A DNA stretch of 64,000 bases from Lithospermum erythrorhizon. Taxonomy: Eukaryota > Streptophyta > Magnoliopsida > Boraginales > Boraginaceae. This document shows positions 1 through 12,687 of the stretch, one piece after another (the stretch's first letter is position 1; every line of letters starts with the position of its first letter). Position numbers and translations under genes: made by a program. The stretch is from the NCBI GenBank assembly GCA_019722365.1, contig JADFUC010001469.1, positions 1-64,000 on the forward strand, in the 5' to 3' direction. The notes under the pieces were generated by a model that had not been told where the DNA came from, did not search any database, and was given only the letters and a program-made list of their open reading frames with translations.

Positions 1-257
1 TCATTGCTTCGTTCAGTTACGTATTGCTGATTCGGTTCGTTAATGTGACCTAATGCGATACCATAGTATGTTTGGTTTTAAGTCGTTGAAACCTTTCCGT
101 TTAAGTTTATGTTATATGACTCATTAATCATGTCTAAGCATTATAGACCATTTATTTTGAAGGAAGGCGGTAACAATGCTGCGTTCTGGTGATCCCTATT
201 CATGGATATATTGAAAATGAAAAACCATCATTATTCAAGCAGAAATAGAAATAATAT

Positions 258-1343
258 TCACATAAATGTAGGTACATAGTAAACCGGAGATAAGTTCAAG
301 AAACAAGGCCCGTGGGCAAATTTAAATAATGGATCCTCTACTATGAGGCCTTGACCTTGGGCCATTTCCCTACAGAGATCCATTTCCCTCTTCGAGTCTT
401 CTACTTGACTTGAGTTCTGCATATTACGACAAATATGAGAACCACAACGGTGTAATACAACACACGAAGTAGAATTAAAAGTTGTACAAACTATTAACAT
501 GCAATACCTTGGGTCGTGAGACCATTATTTCTATCATCTGTGAACTTCCTACAAGTCGACTTCCATTGACCCGGGTTTCATAATAATGACCTTGTCATCG
601 CCACGCTCTCACTTTCCAGTGACCTTGGGATTACTAGAACCCTTGGCCTTGCCGGTAGAAGCTTCTTAACACAGCTAGCCAGATTTTCTTCTTATTTTGG
701 ACCACCAAAACAGAAGGAGTAGAAGTTTTAGTCTTACCCAGATTCGTCTCAGCATTCGTGATCATCTTATGCAGTTCGTTTAGAGATAAAACAAACTTGT
801 GCATATTGAAGTTCATGACAAACTAGGAGAATTTGTCTGGAAGAGACTTCAGGATGAGATCCACAGCCAGTTCTTGAGAGACAACTTTGGTGCCCATTAC
901 ATGGTCGATCGACCAAGCCAATCATTTTAATGATATGAGGGCTTGTGGCACAATAATTTTACTAGCTTCTTTGTCACGGAAACGCATCTGATGTCATATC
1001 TCTAGTTTACAAACTTTCCTTTTGAATAATTCCTCAAGTTGCAGTATATGTCATATGTTTCCACCTTTTCATAATATTGAATTTGGAGCGAAAGGTTCCA
1101 TATTAAGCAGCTTATGAACATTGGACATCCTGTCGGACTTATTAGCACATGGGATCCGGTATTTCGATGGGAGGCACTATTATTAGGTTTCGCGGGAACC
1201 TTATTTTTGATAACGTATTGATCCTCTCTTTGCTTGAGAATGATTCTTAAGTTTGAACCACTTTCGTCAAAATCCGAGTTATTCGACTTTCACTTTTCAA
1301 GTCTTTGTGACGAGTTCTTAGGAGTAGCAATGGTGGTAGCCAT
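258..1343 (-). pseudogene. Ty1/Copia gag-protease remnant
   Basis: Degenerate Copia-type gag polyprotein read on the minus strand. A plausible gag start (MATTIATPK) lies at 1343. It is followed by a stretch resembling LRIILKQREDQYVI, a SNVHKLLNMEPFAPNSI-like stretch, and near 816-640 the conserved gag motif MNFNMHKFVLSLNELHKMI followed by a Lys-rich tail. Further along, at about 450-420, CGSHICRNMQ resembles the region just after the catalytic Asp of the Copia aspartic protease (usually DTGCGSHIC), but here the preceding residues read LHR, so the catalytic DTG is lost. Stops and frameshifts break the frame throughout, so no working protein is expected. Integrase and reverse transcriptase are not seen; they would lie beyond the left edge. 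Gag assignment is from family motifs; exact ends are inferred. Confidence 0.7.
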
Positions 1344-4300
1344 TAAAATTCTACAAGAATAAGTAAATAGAGACAACGAGAATCGATAAACGCTATCATG
1401 CTAAACACTTACAAATAAATTGTAAAACTAAATACTAATACTTCAAATCTCACGAAATATATTAGTATCAGACCTATTATACTTAAATTCAAAGCAGCAA
1501 CCTTTGCATACATTTTGAATCCGATTATAATAGCGGTTGGTAACCAATTATGTAAAACTACATAACTCTTTGTAATAAGCATCTCTTGAATCTTTACTCA
1601 ACATTATATCTCCAGCTTCGGTTAAGCATACCAATTAAACCAAAGTGTTACTTGGTTGATCATCTGAAAGCCCACGGCGTTAGTGGAAATCACTTTAACA
1701 TGATCCATTGTCATATCAAATGCAACATTGTAACCGCCGTCGCGGTGTGCCCAATTGATGCAATTGATTGCTAACTTTAAAATTGGCGATACTTTGCTTA
1801 AATTTTAATTGGTGAGATTATTATTACTTTGTTTTCATTTACTCATGCATACTAGCACATAATCAAGCTTAATCGTACAACATGAAAAATAAAACAAGTA
1901 ATGCACATTCAAGAGATATACGATATGGCCTGAGAGACCTATTACAAGTATTTATCAAATACTAACATAAGTCCCTAATTCTTGTATCTTGTATACGGGT
2001 TAGCGAGGTCCATCAAGTACCTGTTCGTGAAATGATATTCCAATATCTTCACTTGTTGCAATATTTATATACTAACCCATCTTGGAAGCGACTATGAGAA
2101 ACATGGGTAAAGCAATAAATAAATAAATACAGAAAATGGCTCGAAGGTCATTTTACAACATTCACCGGTTCGCGGACCGGAAAAAAAAATAAATAAATGG
2201 GTCATATCTATATACCTCCATTCCAATCACCATTACAAAATATAGACACTTTATTAAATCATATAAATGAACTTAATAAATATTTTAAATGGAATTGGAA
2301 AATGCATGTTTGTAATTATCAAATTAATTAATCCATGTAATTACACATATTAATATAAACTCAATTATCATACACATCTCAATTAATAATTATTAACCAT
2401 ATACATATTATAGAAAAATATTTATCACAAATATATTCTAAAATATATTAAGTAAGTAAGAAATTGTTACCGTAATTGTTATATCACTTTTTATATTAAT
2501 TTAAAATATAATATAAAAGAAATTAATTAATTGTCAACACATAATTAGTACAATTAATTAGGTGATTAAAATGACAAATAATTAATAAAAACCGAAATAT
2601 AACTAGTCCACAATAATTTTGGGGAAGCGAAATAGAGATAAATTAGAATTAGGGTTTTCAAAATTAGGAAGTAGCTAGCGTCATAATGGGCACGGACGCC
2701 CATAGGAGTCTTGGTCCCGATCGGCGATTTATAGTAATAATATAATAATATCATATTTAACTTTCGATTTTGATTTAATTTAATTCGTTTGTAAAATAGT
2801 TTTGGAGGCTTTATAATTTTTCAAAATTTATGAATTAGAACACGTTAACTTCATAATTTTCAGACAAATCAGTACAGTCGTTCATTAAAATAAATTTTTC
2901 ATATTTAATTATTAATTAAATAGTCGAAATATCAAAATTGTTTTGAGGCACTTAGAAAAATTCAAAAATTATAAAATTTAAGAGATCTTCTAAGTGCTAT
3001 CACGGGTACCAAAAAATTATTTGTAATTTTACAAAAATTTTACGCCCCCAAAACCGTTTTACAAAGCTGTTTTGAAAGCAAAACCAATTAAATTGTCATT
3101 TTAATTTATGAAACAAAAATCCATGTTTTAAAATATGTGTAAAATCAATAATTAGAATATGGTGATTTATTCTCATCATATATTTATCAATTAAATATGA
3201 ACAGAATTAATCAAATAAATTAATTAAATTTCGTGATATATTTGATGGAAAATACTATGGATATATATCGGTATAAATACAAATCCATAATTGAATTATC
3301 TTAAAGTCTTCCTGACATTATTAAACAAAACATATAATTACAATATGAGCAGGTACTTCTGAGTGCGGTGAATAAATTCCACTAAAATTCCACCTTTGAC
3401 TTAGCTTGGCTTCATTGTTCATGTTAAATATGATAAGTATGATATCTCTCTAGATTGGTCCACACAGGAGAGATTGAATCAAGAACCGATTTATGCTAGT
3501 AAGCAAGGATGAACAAAAAACAAAAACCCAAGAAAACTTCTTGGAAATTTGACCAAAGAGGCGGCTATCTTGGGTTTTTATGAAAAAGCTTTGATTAACT
3601 TATGTCATAAAAACCTAAAGTTTGTATATAGGGCTAGAGTTAAAATAGGCGATAAGCAGCCCGTTAAATATTAGCTTGACTCGTTAACTACATTAGTTAA
3701 GTTAAGCCACTAATGAGTTGCTAATGAGTTGAAAATATTTAATTAGCTTAATTAAATAGTAATGAGTGATATCAATAATCTTTCAAGTTATTGATAAATA
3801 CTAAATTATTGAACCAATTAAATAACTATTTAATTGGTTCAATTTCAATGTCTATAAAATGTAGAATCCTTATGAATGATAAATACATTTCTCAATTATA
3901 GAGTTCTCTTTAATTTCATACATGAAATATAACTTCAGCGATCCTTTGTATGTGTGTGAGCTCAAATAATAGTAAAGTTGTATAATAATAATAATTGACA
4001 ATTACTATTATTATAACGATTAATAGTAAGATCTGGCAATCGCTCATAACCCTTAAATTATCATGAACCAACTGGTAATATACAATTACTAAGTTGAACA
4101 CTAGTTAAATAATCACATTTAACTAGTGGTAAATGAATTGATACACAATTGTCATGACGAGCATAATAAATGAAATCAATTCTCATTGATTTCCAACGAG
4201 ATCCTTCGTTCAAACTTGATTCATCTTGATCATTCGATCCTCGATCATGTGATTGATCTTTAAATAATGCGCCCGTCATTAACTCCATATTATATTTGTC

Positions 4301-4345
4301 TTGATTCTAAATGCCGTGGTTTGTACCTCTGACACATTGCCAACA
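1344..4345 (-). other. AT-rich gene-free stretch, possibly LTR and leader of the Copia remnant
   Basis: No gene is recognised here. On the minus strand, 4345 begins TGTTGGCAATGTGTCAGAGG, which looks like the start of a plant Copia LTR, and lies upstream of the gag remnant in the correct orientation. If so, LTR plus leader would span up to 3 kb. I see no clear tRNA-Met primer binding site and no second LTR inside the window, so the assignment is weak. Confidence 0.3.
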
Positions 4346-6513
4346 AGATTCTTAGTTAATATAGGTTCATAATTTAGTCGATTGAGTTAATTTTTAGATA
4401 AATAATTGGAGACGATTATGTTTTGGGGATTGAGTTATTTGGTGATGAAATTCACTTATTTTGTAAAGGATGTTGAGGTATTTTGAGCCAAGAGATAGAT
4501 TCATTGCGTCTTCTTCTAAATGACATCCGCCTAATGTTGAACCATCATTTGAATTTAGACATCTCACTTTTAAGAGGAGGTTATTTGGAGTTCGGTCCTT
4601 ACAAAGAACTCAAATTCTTGATTATCGTGAAATAGTCGAGATGAAGTAGAAAGAGCTTACCTTTCAAAGGGCCAACTAAACCAAAGTTGGGCAAGGGTCA
4701 AATTAAAGTTATTGGAGGTAAAACATTCTTTTATAGAAGCTTGGTATGATGAATTTGATTGATTGAAATATAAATATGAAAAGAAATGCTATATATTGTT
4801 TGTCTTGCTACTTGTTTTACAATGGTTCTAGTAGATCGGCATTTGTGAAGGAAGGCTTTCAGTGTTGAAATCAAAAGAAAAAGTTAAACTCACATATGGG
4901 TAAAAAACCCAATAGTCATCATAAAAATTGTGTGAAACAATGTGAGGATCTTTTGAAGAAAAATCAAAGTAACCAGCATTCTTACACAAAATATTGTGCC
5001 AAAGCATAAACGAGATTATCTTGTTAAACGAAAGCATCTCTTAATTTGTCAGTCCTCTTGTTAAAGCGAGTTGGCCTTGTAGGACATGTAATGAAGAGTG
5101 CGTATATAAAGAGCCATTTCCGTGAGTTTGTAGAAGCCTTGGGAAGAAATAGTGAGAAAATAGCTGAAGCAATAGCAAGTGGTGGAGGAAATTGTAAGAT
5201 GACAATCTATTATTCAAAAACAACTTGCAAATGCTTGTGCAGTTGAAACAATCAACAAAATTGTTAAAGAAATTAGGAGATGATACTTTTTGTGTGCTTG
5301 TTGATGAATCCGGTGATACATCTACCAAAGAACAAATGGTGTGTTGGGAAAATCATTGGTATATGATTTAATATTTATGCTGCTAAAGTTGGTTGAGTAT
5401 CCTATCGTCCCATTCGGCTTTCATTTTTCTCTTAAAGATCCATTTTAGAGCCTTACATCTGGCGGAAGATCCACCAATTCTCAGAAGTGTGATTACGCAA
5501 AAATTGAATCAACTTCACTTCGTATAAGCTTCCTTCAAAGTGGACCATCAGTTAGGCTGACAACCTCTTGGTAGGATTCAGGTTAGCTCTCGACATATCG
5601 TTACAAAATCGGAACCAAAAGCTGACTTCTCGGCTCACATTGCTGTACTTTTAGCCGTCGAGGTTCTTCTTCCTCAGCTTCCTTTCCTTGACTATTCATG
5701 GTTTTAAGTATCTACCCTCAGGTTCATGTGTCATTTTAGATGTGAAGCACCTTTATTAGATTTCACTTGGAAGACATGTTAGAAGAAAGCGTGACATTCG
5801 TGACTACAAGTATATTCTTGTTCAACTGCGTGAATTAGCACTCTTATGAGAATATTTGGGGAAAGTATGGAATATATGGTGTTTAGAGAGAGAACAAACA
5901 TGTTCTTATTAACATTAAATGGTCAAGGTATGATTAAATGAAGAGACAAACTTGTCATGATTGCTACTAACATGATATAGTTCATGTTGAGAAACATGAA
6001 TATTGATTTTGACAATAGGGAGATTCATTTTGTTATGAAATCTTCAATTTGGTTGGGAGCATAAATATGTTTGAACAAGATTAAATTGTTATTGATAATC
6101 AAGTTATTGTGAACATGACCCAATTATGGAAACCATTTTGGGTCATAAGACAAAAATGTCTAGAACAATGATAAGTTCTATGAAGTTAGAACAGTCAACT
6201 TTGATAGAGTTACGATCAAATTTCATATGTGACCAAATGGAACAGACTTGTGTGTGTATGTATATATTTAAAATATGTGGTAATTTTAGTAAATTGATTT
6301 GAGATCTGATGATAAAAATACCTTAATAGTGAAATAAATCAAATATGAAAGAAATTGAATTGGGGTTTTGAGAAAGCCTTAAATGCCTATTTAGGTATAA
6401 CTTTAAAATGTAGAGAATTGTAAAAAAATCTACATTTGAAATGTTATAGTTCTCGAATGTGGAACTAAAATAATACACGAGGTACATTTTAGAATTAGGT
6501 AGAAATGATTGAG

Positions 6514-6515
<2 letters not shown>

Positions 6516-6549
<34 letters not shown>

Positions 6550-6551
6550 TC

Positions 6552-6592
<41 letters not shown>
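6516..6592. repeat. (TA)n microsatellite
   Basis: Two runs of TA dinucleotides of about 30 bp each, separated by a short ctctac interruption, inside the LTR retroelement. Confidence 0.95.
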
Positions 6593-8115
6593 GATCTTAC
6601 ATAAAATAAAGGGAAGCGATCAATAGTATTGGATATGTTAATCCTCATTTTGTGTCAAAATAAGATGTTGGGATCACCAGTAAAAGTGTAACTTTTAGTT
6701 GGGTGACGTTTGTTTTGCACCAAGTTTCGAATGGTTCGCGGATGGCCCGTTGTCCATCGGTCTACGAAAAATTTGCACTAAGTTTGGTGAACCGCGGACC
6801 GCCCCGTCCTCGGTCTTGAATTGGATGGAGCGATAGGTGTGTGGACTACACATAGTCTTGAGATAATCTTAAAAGACAAGAGAAGCTAAGGTATTACTAG
6901 GAAATGAAAATATTCATTCGTGTATACCTATGAGGAAATTTATATCCAAGAGTATCGTAGATGCATATGCGATAGCTGGATGTTAAATTTTTAACATGAG
7001 ACTATTCATGTGATTGAAATAATCTTGTTTTGAGAAATGAGATAGTGAATTGTCACGAAATGAGATTATGCTTTCATTGGTATGTATATTTATTAGAATT
7101 CGGACTTGACTCTATAAAATAATGACATGTTGGTGTCATATATGATATGATATTTGTAAGATTCGGTCAGATGAATAATGGGAGTAATTTAGTAATGCAA
7201 TGCTCTGTGAATCATGGTATATTATTTAGACAGTAGTAGACAAAGAAATTGGGTATTATGATAAAAGTGTTGTGGCCACAACCATTGCTTGTATTTTCTT
7301 TGTTCTATGAGACTGAGAATGTTTTATTGAAAATGTAATATAAAACACAAAATACCATGATGCAACTACTCTTGGTGTAGTAATCAACTTTGACTAGGTA
7401 TTGTCAATTGATAACATGTGGATCAAAAAAGAAGAAATTGTGACCAAGAGTGAGTTGGAGGAATGGGATGAAAGCCCTGAAGTAAAAGTTGTACGTGGGA
7501 ACCCCTACCTAGTTGACTGGAGATCCCAGATGTCCCAAGGTTCCGAGGAATGACGAACCCGTACCGACTTAGTGAATCATTGTGTGGGGATCTTTCTACC
7601 GTTCCTCGAGTGAAGCGGTGATACCGTAGGTTAAGGTTAAGCATTATGCTTTTAATGACTCGGGAAAGCGTTGGAAGATCCAAGCTGAGTGTCTGAGGTT
7701 CTTCTTAAATAATGAGAAGTCGGCATGTGAGGTTGAAGTAAGGGATGCCGGAAGAGAGTGTTCGAAGGGCACGTTTCTCGGAAGCTCACGGAGACAAGTA
7801 GTGTCTATGGCTTAACTTGGGACACGATAGTGAGAACAACCGATGAGTTGATCATGAGAGGCTATGTAGTATGTAAATCCATACTGCTGCAAAAAAGCAG
7901 TTAGTTCCAAGGCAGCCAGCGTCTCACATGTATGTTGGTGGATGTAAACATATGTACACAAGGGAAGGTTCCAAGGCCATCACACCTACCTATCCTATAC
8001 AAAAAGAAGTGATGGTTGTCTTTGCTTCACTTTGTCGAGTCAAAACCTTTTTACAAAATTTTATTCATGTGGGGATTGTTGGATGTTGAATGTAAATTTT
8101 GATTCATGTGGGGGG

Positions 8116-8898
8116 TGTTGGAAAATCATTGGTATATGATTTAATATTTGAATGCAAAATTGGCATCTTGAGGGATTGTCTAATTTATATGATTTACTAT
8201 TGGAATGCAAAATTAAGCGTCCACGAGGATTATCTAATTGTCGATGTATATTGTGTATACACGTAAGAGAGTACAAATTAATTCCAGAATTCTAAGATCG
8301 AATGTGGTGAATGTATGACCCAATTATATGAATGTCGATTGTGATGTGGGGCCGATTCACATTATTTTAGCTAGTTGGAATTTCATTGCTATACATATAT
8401 ATCATTGTATTATGATGAATCATTCAATTATTAATAATGTAACTTTCATTGGAATGAATGCAGTAGATGTGTATTAGTTATTATAACGTTATGGTCATTG
8501 GTGGTTTGAATACTACTAAATGTGTCCTAATGACTTGGAAGTTACAAATTCTTTTCATTAACCGCATTGCAATTTTTTTTATAAATTGAGACATCCTCAG
8601 CTTTTCAGGAAAAAACATTAAAGAAAGAAAACAATCTTTAGTTTTATTTTGTGAATATTTTGGTACTTATTTTATGGTGATAGTACAAGCTCGAGGAAGT
8701 TGTTCGTAGTAGGTTTAGAGTGCTTCTAAAGGCCCACACTTTTGACCATTTATCTTGGGGAGGCAAACACCTTACGTGATCTAGCTTGAAGGGAGTAGAG
8801 GCAAATTTTCTTTAAGGAAAGTGTCGGACCACGACTTGATGCAGTATTTTTACATATTTTAAATTGATTTTATGTTTTTTACTACAACTATCTTACCA
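8116..8898 (+). repeat. Right LTR of the inserted retroelement
   Basis: 783-bp segment beginning TGTTGGAAAATCATTGG and ending CTTACCA. The start copies the sequence at 5342. A partial duplication of the LTR boundary (gattcatgtgggg followed by tgttgg) also occurs about 40 bp upstream, at 8060-8115. Confidence 0.6.
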
Positions 8899-10687
8899 TG
8901 GCGGTTGTTATTCGCTTTATTGATGAGAAAGGATTTGTTGTAGAAAGATTTATTGGCATTGTTCATGTTCCAAATACAAGTGCAAAGTCACTTAAAGATG
9001 CTCTTGAAACTTTGTTGTCCGGATTTGGGTTGTGTATCTCAAAAATTCGAGGTCAAGGATATGATGGAGCAAGTAATATCTGCGAAATTAAATTTGGAGG
9101 GTTTAGCTTTGTTTCGAAAGGAAAAATCCCTGGCGTTGTATGTGCATTCTTTGCTCATCGACTTGGTGGCTTATAGCAATAGCGAAAATCATCAAGATGT
9201 AAATTGGATTTTCTTGAGTACTTGAATTGTTTGTTTTCGCGGTCATCTAACAAGCGACATCTTTCTTACGTACAAACAAATTGCACATTTGCAAATCTAA
9301 TTGAACAAAAGAGTTGGTAGAGCTGATGCGGGGTTAAATCAGAATTGTCTATTATTGTAAGACCAGTGATACCCATTTAAAGTTTCATTTCGAACTCCAA
9401 TAATTGAAGTGTTTGAAGGAATTTGAAGATGATAGAATTGGAGGGTGAACCACAAAGTTTATTATTATAGATACTTCTCTTTCTGCGCTTGATGGTGAAT
9501 CTTTTATCGATAATAGATGATTTGTCTGGCGTTACAAAGGGAGTGATAAGATATTGTGAATGCCATGGAACTTGTGAAATTAACAAAGAGAAAGCGTTTG
9601 GAAAATGAGAGAAGAGCGGATGGGAAGGATTTTTATGAAAAAGTTGTATCCTCTTGTAGTAACTTAGCGAGATCAGTGCTGAAGTGGATGCAGTGCAGTG
9701 AATATAATAGATCCATTAGTCTTTCACCTTTTGTGTCAACGTTGCATCATTTCAAAAACTAATCGATTTACTCCTAAAATTCCGAATTATTGCGATGTAT
9801 CGCGTGTTTGGGTCGTGCTTTCATTTCAGGCTTTTGATACTAAATCCCTTGTGAGATTGGCAGAGACTGTCAGAATGACTTTGGGATGCTACTTGATAAT
9901 GATTTGTTTGGCCAACTAGATAACTATATTCAAAATGTCAAGATAAATGATAATCTCTCCAAGTTGAAGGGAATAGGATAGAGACTACAGTCGACAAAAG
10001 CGGAAGACTTTTAGATTTGTATACAAACTTGTCAGAAAAATTTCAACTTTGACGTACGATTAAGCGGCGACAAGCTGTTGAAAGAGTATTTTCAGGTTTA
10101 ACTATGTGAAGAATGAGAAGAGAAACAAAATGGTGAATCCTTAGCTTAATGATTGTTTAGTTACTTATTTTGAGAAAGAAGTATTTAGCACAATCAATGA
10201 TATGGATATCATCAAATGTTTTCAAGCAATGAGCAAGAGGAGGATGCAATTGCTTTCTTAAAATAAGATTTTCACTTTTGAGTTGTAGTTTAAACTATCA
10301 TTCTATTTTGGTTATGTAATAGTCATATACTTTTATCGATGATGGTTTTCTTTTATATTTTAAATTATTGAATGGCTGAATTTGATCTTGGATGTCATGA
10401 ATCACATCTTTTCGGTGGTATTATACATGGCAAAAGCTTGATAAGTGTTTGGGGTGAAATGAATATTTTATCCTGACATAAGTGTAGTAGTTACATGAGT
10501 ATGTTCGAGAATAAAATAGTTATTTGATATTTAAAAAACAACATTTGAGTGTGTGTATAACAGCTCAGATATGTGGATCTGAGCTGGATCCCATCCACCA
10601 CTCAGAAAGACAATTTATTCCATTGCCATTTCCAAAGGCTTAGTCTTTACCGGCTCGGAAAGCAGTCGGATTAGAGCATGGCGGCAA

Positions 10688-11603
10688 GGGAAAATTGGAA
10701 GAATGGCACCCGGTCAACAAAATTATAAATTTATAGCACCCTTGCTGATTTTTTGCATGAAATGACACCCACCCCTTGAAAAAGACAACAATATCCCCCA
10801 CCTTTCTTCCTCATCTTTTTCATATGACCCCCCCACACACACACTACAACTTCTCCACCACAACTCCCCTCGGCCTCCCACCGCCATTTCCGATCTGCCC
10901 CCACCCCGCGATATCAATCTGCCCCCGCCCCTCCGAGATTTCCGATCTACCCCCCCCCATCCCTGCATTTTCCGGTCTCTCCCCCAAAAACCTAAATCGA
11001 TTTCTTTTTTAATTGGGGATGAGGGTAGGGTTTCATTATTTGTGATGGTAATTGGAGACAAAAATGTTATTTTGGGGGTTGTTTAGTGAATATTGTGGTG
11101 GTGATAATATTTTTGTTGGTGGTAGTGTTTCGTAGAATACAACATTATACACCAAAATACCTCAATATACATCAATATTGGTGTATTTTGGTGTATATTA
11201 GTGTTTAATTGTGTTTTTTTGGTGAAAATTTCAGTTTGGTGTCGGATGAGTGGTAGTGGTGGTTGTTGGTTGGTGGTGGTGGTTTTTGGTAGAATACACC
11301 AATATACACCAAAATACCTCAATATACACCAATATTGGTGTATTTTGATGTTTAGTGGTGTTTTTTTTATGAAAGTTTGAGCTTTGGTGGCGGATAAATG
11401 GTGGTGGACTGGTAGTGATGGTTTTTGGTTGTTGCCGGTAATTTTTTATGGTGGTTGGTGGTGTTTGGTGGTTTTTTGTTGTGAAAGGGGAGGGGGCATT
11501 ATTGTCTTTTTGTGAGGTTGGGTGCCATTTCATGCAAAAAAAATGAGAAGGGTGCTATAAGTTTATAAATTTGGTCAACGGGTGCCAATCTCCTAATTTT
11601 CCC
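10688..11603. mobile_element. Mutator-like non-autonomous element (916 bp)
   Basis: The left end GGGAAAATTGGAAGAATGGC and the reverse complement of the right end (GGGAAAATTAGGAGATTGGC) form terminal inverted repeats that stay alignable for about 85 bp, through 'cacccggtcaac', 'tatagcaccctt' and 'gcatgaaatg.caccc'. The element is flanked by TGGCGGCAA (10679-10687) and TGGCGGCAG (11604-11612), a 9-bp target duplication with one mismatch. Long inverted repeats and 9-bp duplications are the hallmark of MULEs. No transposase is present. The interior has a C-rich left part (10800-10990) and a GT-rich right part with a two-copy tandem repeat. Confidence 0.85.
11132..11445. repeat. Two-copy tandem repeat (~157 bp) inside the MULE
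   Basis: Both units start gtagaatacac/a..atacaccaaaatacc (11132 and 11289) and contain an internal palindromic stretch caatattggtgtatttt. The two copies are diverged. Confidence 0.75.
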
Positions 11604-11726
11604 TGGCGGCAGCCTGATTGTGTCGAAAGAGGTCATGTTAAAAGCGAGCTATGGTCATGTAAGTTCCATTTTAGGTCATGGAAATATGCTTTTCACTTCA
11701 CACAAAGACCACAAAGTAATCAACGT

Positions 11727-12487
11727 GAACATGTTAAAAGAATGAACGATAAAAAACTTTGCTCGAACAAAAATAATTTTCATGGTAAAATACCATTGAG
11801 AAAATTTGTCAATTTGGCAAATTAGTACACACTTTTAGGTCTATCGAATAACAAAATTTCAATTTTTTCTTTTTCTAACTAATCAACTCGAACATGTTAA
11901 AAAAATGTACGACCAAAAACTTGACTCGAGCAGAAAAAAATTTAATTATAAAAAAGACCATTTACAAAACTATGTCGATTCATCAAAGAGTTAGTATACC
12001 CTTTTTGATATCTTGAGCATCAAAATTTTAGTTTTCATTTTTTTCAACTAACCAACAAGAACATGTTAAAGGAATGACCTGCCAAAAAATTGGCTGGAAC
12101 GAAAATAATTTTCAAGATAAAAAAACCATTTAGAAAATTAGCCGATTTGATAAAGGAGTTACTACATGTTTTTTGTTCTCTCGAACACAAAAAAAAAATC
12201 AATTTTCTCCTTTTTCAAATAATCAATTTGAACATGTTAAAGGAATGAACGACAAAAAACTTGGCTCGACGGAATTAATCTTTATGATAAAAAGCCGCCA
12301 CTTTTAAAATTTGTTGATTCAACAAAAGGGTTAGTAGACACTTAAATTTAGAGTTTTTTCTCTCAACTAATCAACTAGAACATGTTACACTAATGACCCA
12401 CCAAAAATTTTGTTCGAACGAAAACAATTTTTATGGTAGAAAGTCTATTTAGAAAATTGGCGATTCGACAAAGGGGTTAATACACTA
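11727..12487. repeat. Five-copy tandem array, unit about 165 bp
   Basis: The anchor gaacatgttaaa or a close variant recurs at 11727, 11890, 12059, 12230 and 12378, spacing 163, 169, 171 and 148 bp. Each unit continues with 'aatgaacgacaaaaaacttggctcgaac', 'taaaaagaccatttagaaaatt' and 'gattc.acaaagg.gttagta'. Copies are diverged, so the array is old. It resembles a short satellite locus; no coding potential. Confidence 0.8.
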
Positions 12488-12687
12488 TGTTTTACGTTGA
12501 TAGTCGAGGTTATGACGATATGTATATCATCTACCAATACAGAAAAGGTTCATACACCTTCAAGTTTTGTCAACCATTCAAAAAGTTCTCATACCTTGCC
12601 AGTATTCTATACAACAAAGTTTGAATTAGAGAAGTCCTCTCAATGCCTAAATTGGTGTTACGTGATTACTATTGGAACATAACTTTT

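Larger units (their letters stand above)
5342..8898 (+). mobile_element. Degenerate, non-coding LTR retroelement inserted in the hAT transposase
   Basis: The element starts TGTTGGGAAAATCATTGG at 5342 and the same ~35 bp recurs at 8116 (one indel), directly after a G-rich tract (gtgggggg) that fits a polypurine tract. It ends ...CTTACCA at 8898, so it has TG...CA ends. It is flanked by TGGTG (5337-5341) and TGGCG (8899-8903), a 5-bp target duplication with one mismatch. Beyond the first ~35 bp the left LTR no longer visibly matches the right one, so it is probably deleted or rearranged. No gag, protease, integrase or reverse transcriptase reading frame can be made out, so it was non-autonomous or is very decayed. 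The plus orientation rests on the G-rich tract preceding 8116. Confidence 0.65.
4560..10260 (+). pseudogene. hAT-type (DUF4371/ZMYM1-like) transposase pseudogene, split by an LTR element
   Basis: Remnant of a hAT-superfamily transposase of the TTF-zinc-finger/DUF4371 type, which would cut and paste its own DNA. In order on the plus strand: RTQILDY near 4610; a TTF-type zinc finger region near 4740-4900 (AIYC..CYLF, then AFVKEGF.CWNQK); helical N-terminal segment 5046-5210; GDDTFCVLVDESGDTSTKEQM near 5278-5338; interruption by the LTR element at 5342-8898; then VVIRFIDEKGFVVERFIGIVHV and SKIRGQGYDGASN near 8904-9080; NAMELVKLTKRK near 9560; the C-terminal dimerisation region (FSGLNYVKNEKRNKMVNPWLND-like, one codon now a stop) near 10090-10160 ending about 10255. 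Many stops and frameshifts are present, so it is dead. Removing the insertion plus one 5-bp target copy puts the codons on either side of the junction back in frame. Terminal inverted repeats of the hAT element itself were not located. Confidence 0.8.

Noticed and set aside
10776..11061. Open frames on both strands in the MULE interior
   Set aside because: Pro/His- and Gly/Arg-rich products arise from the C-rich block; they do not resemble a gene.
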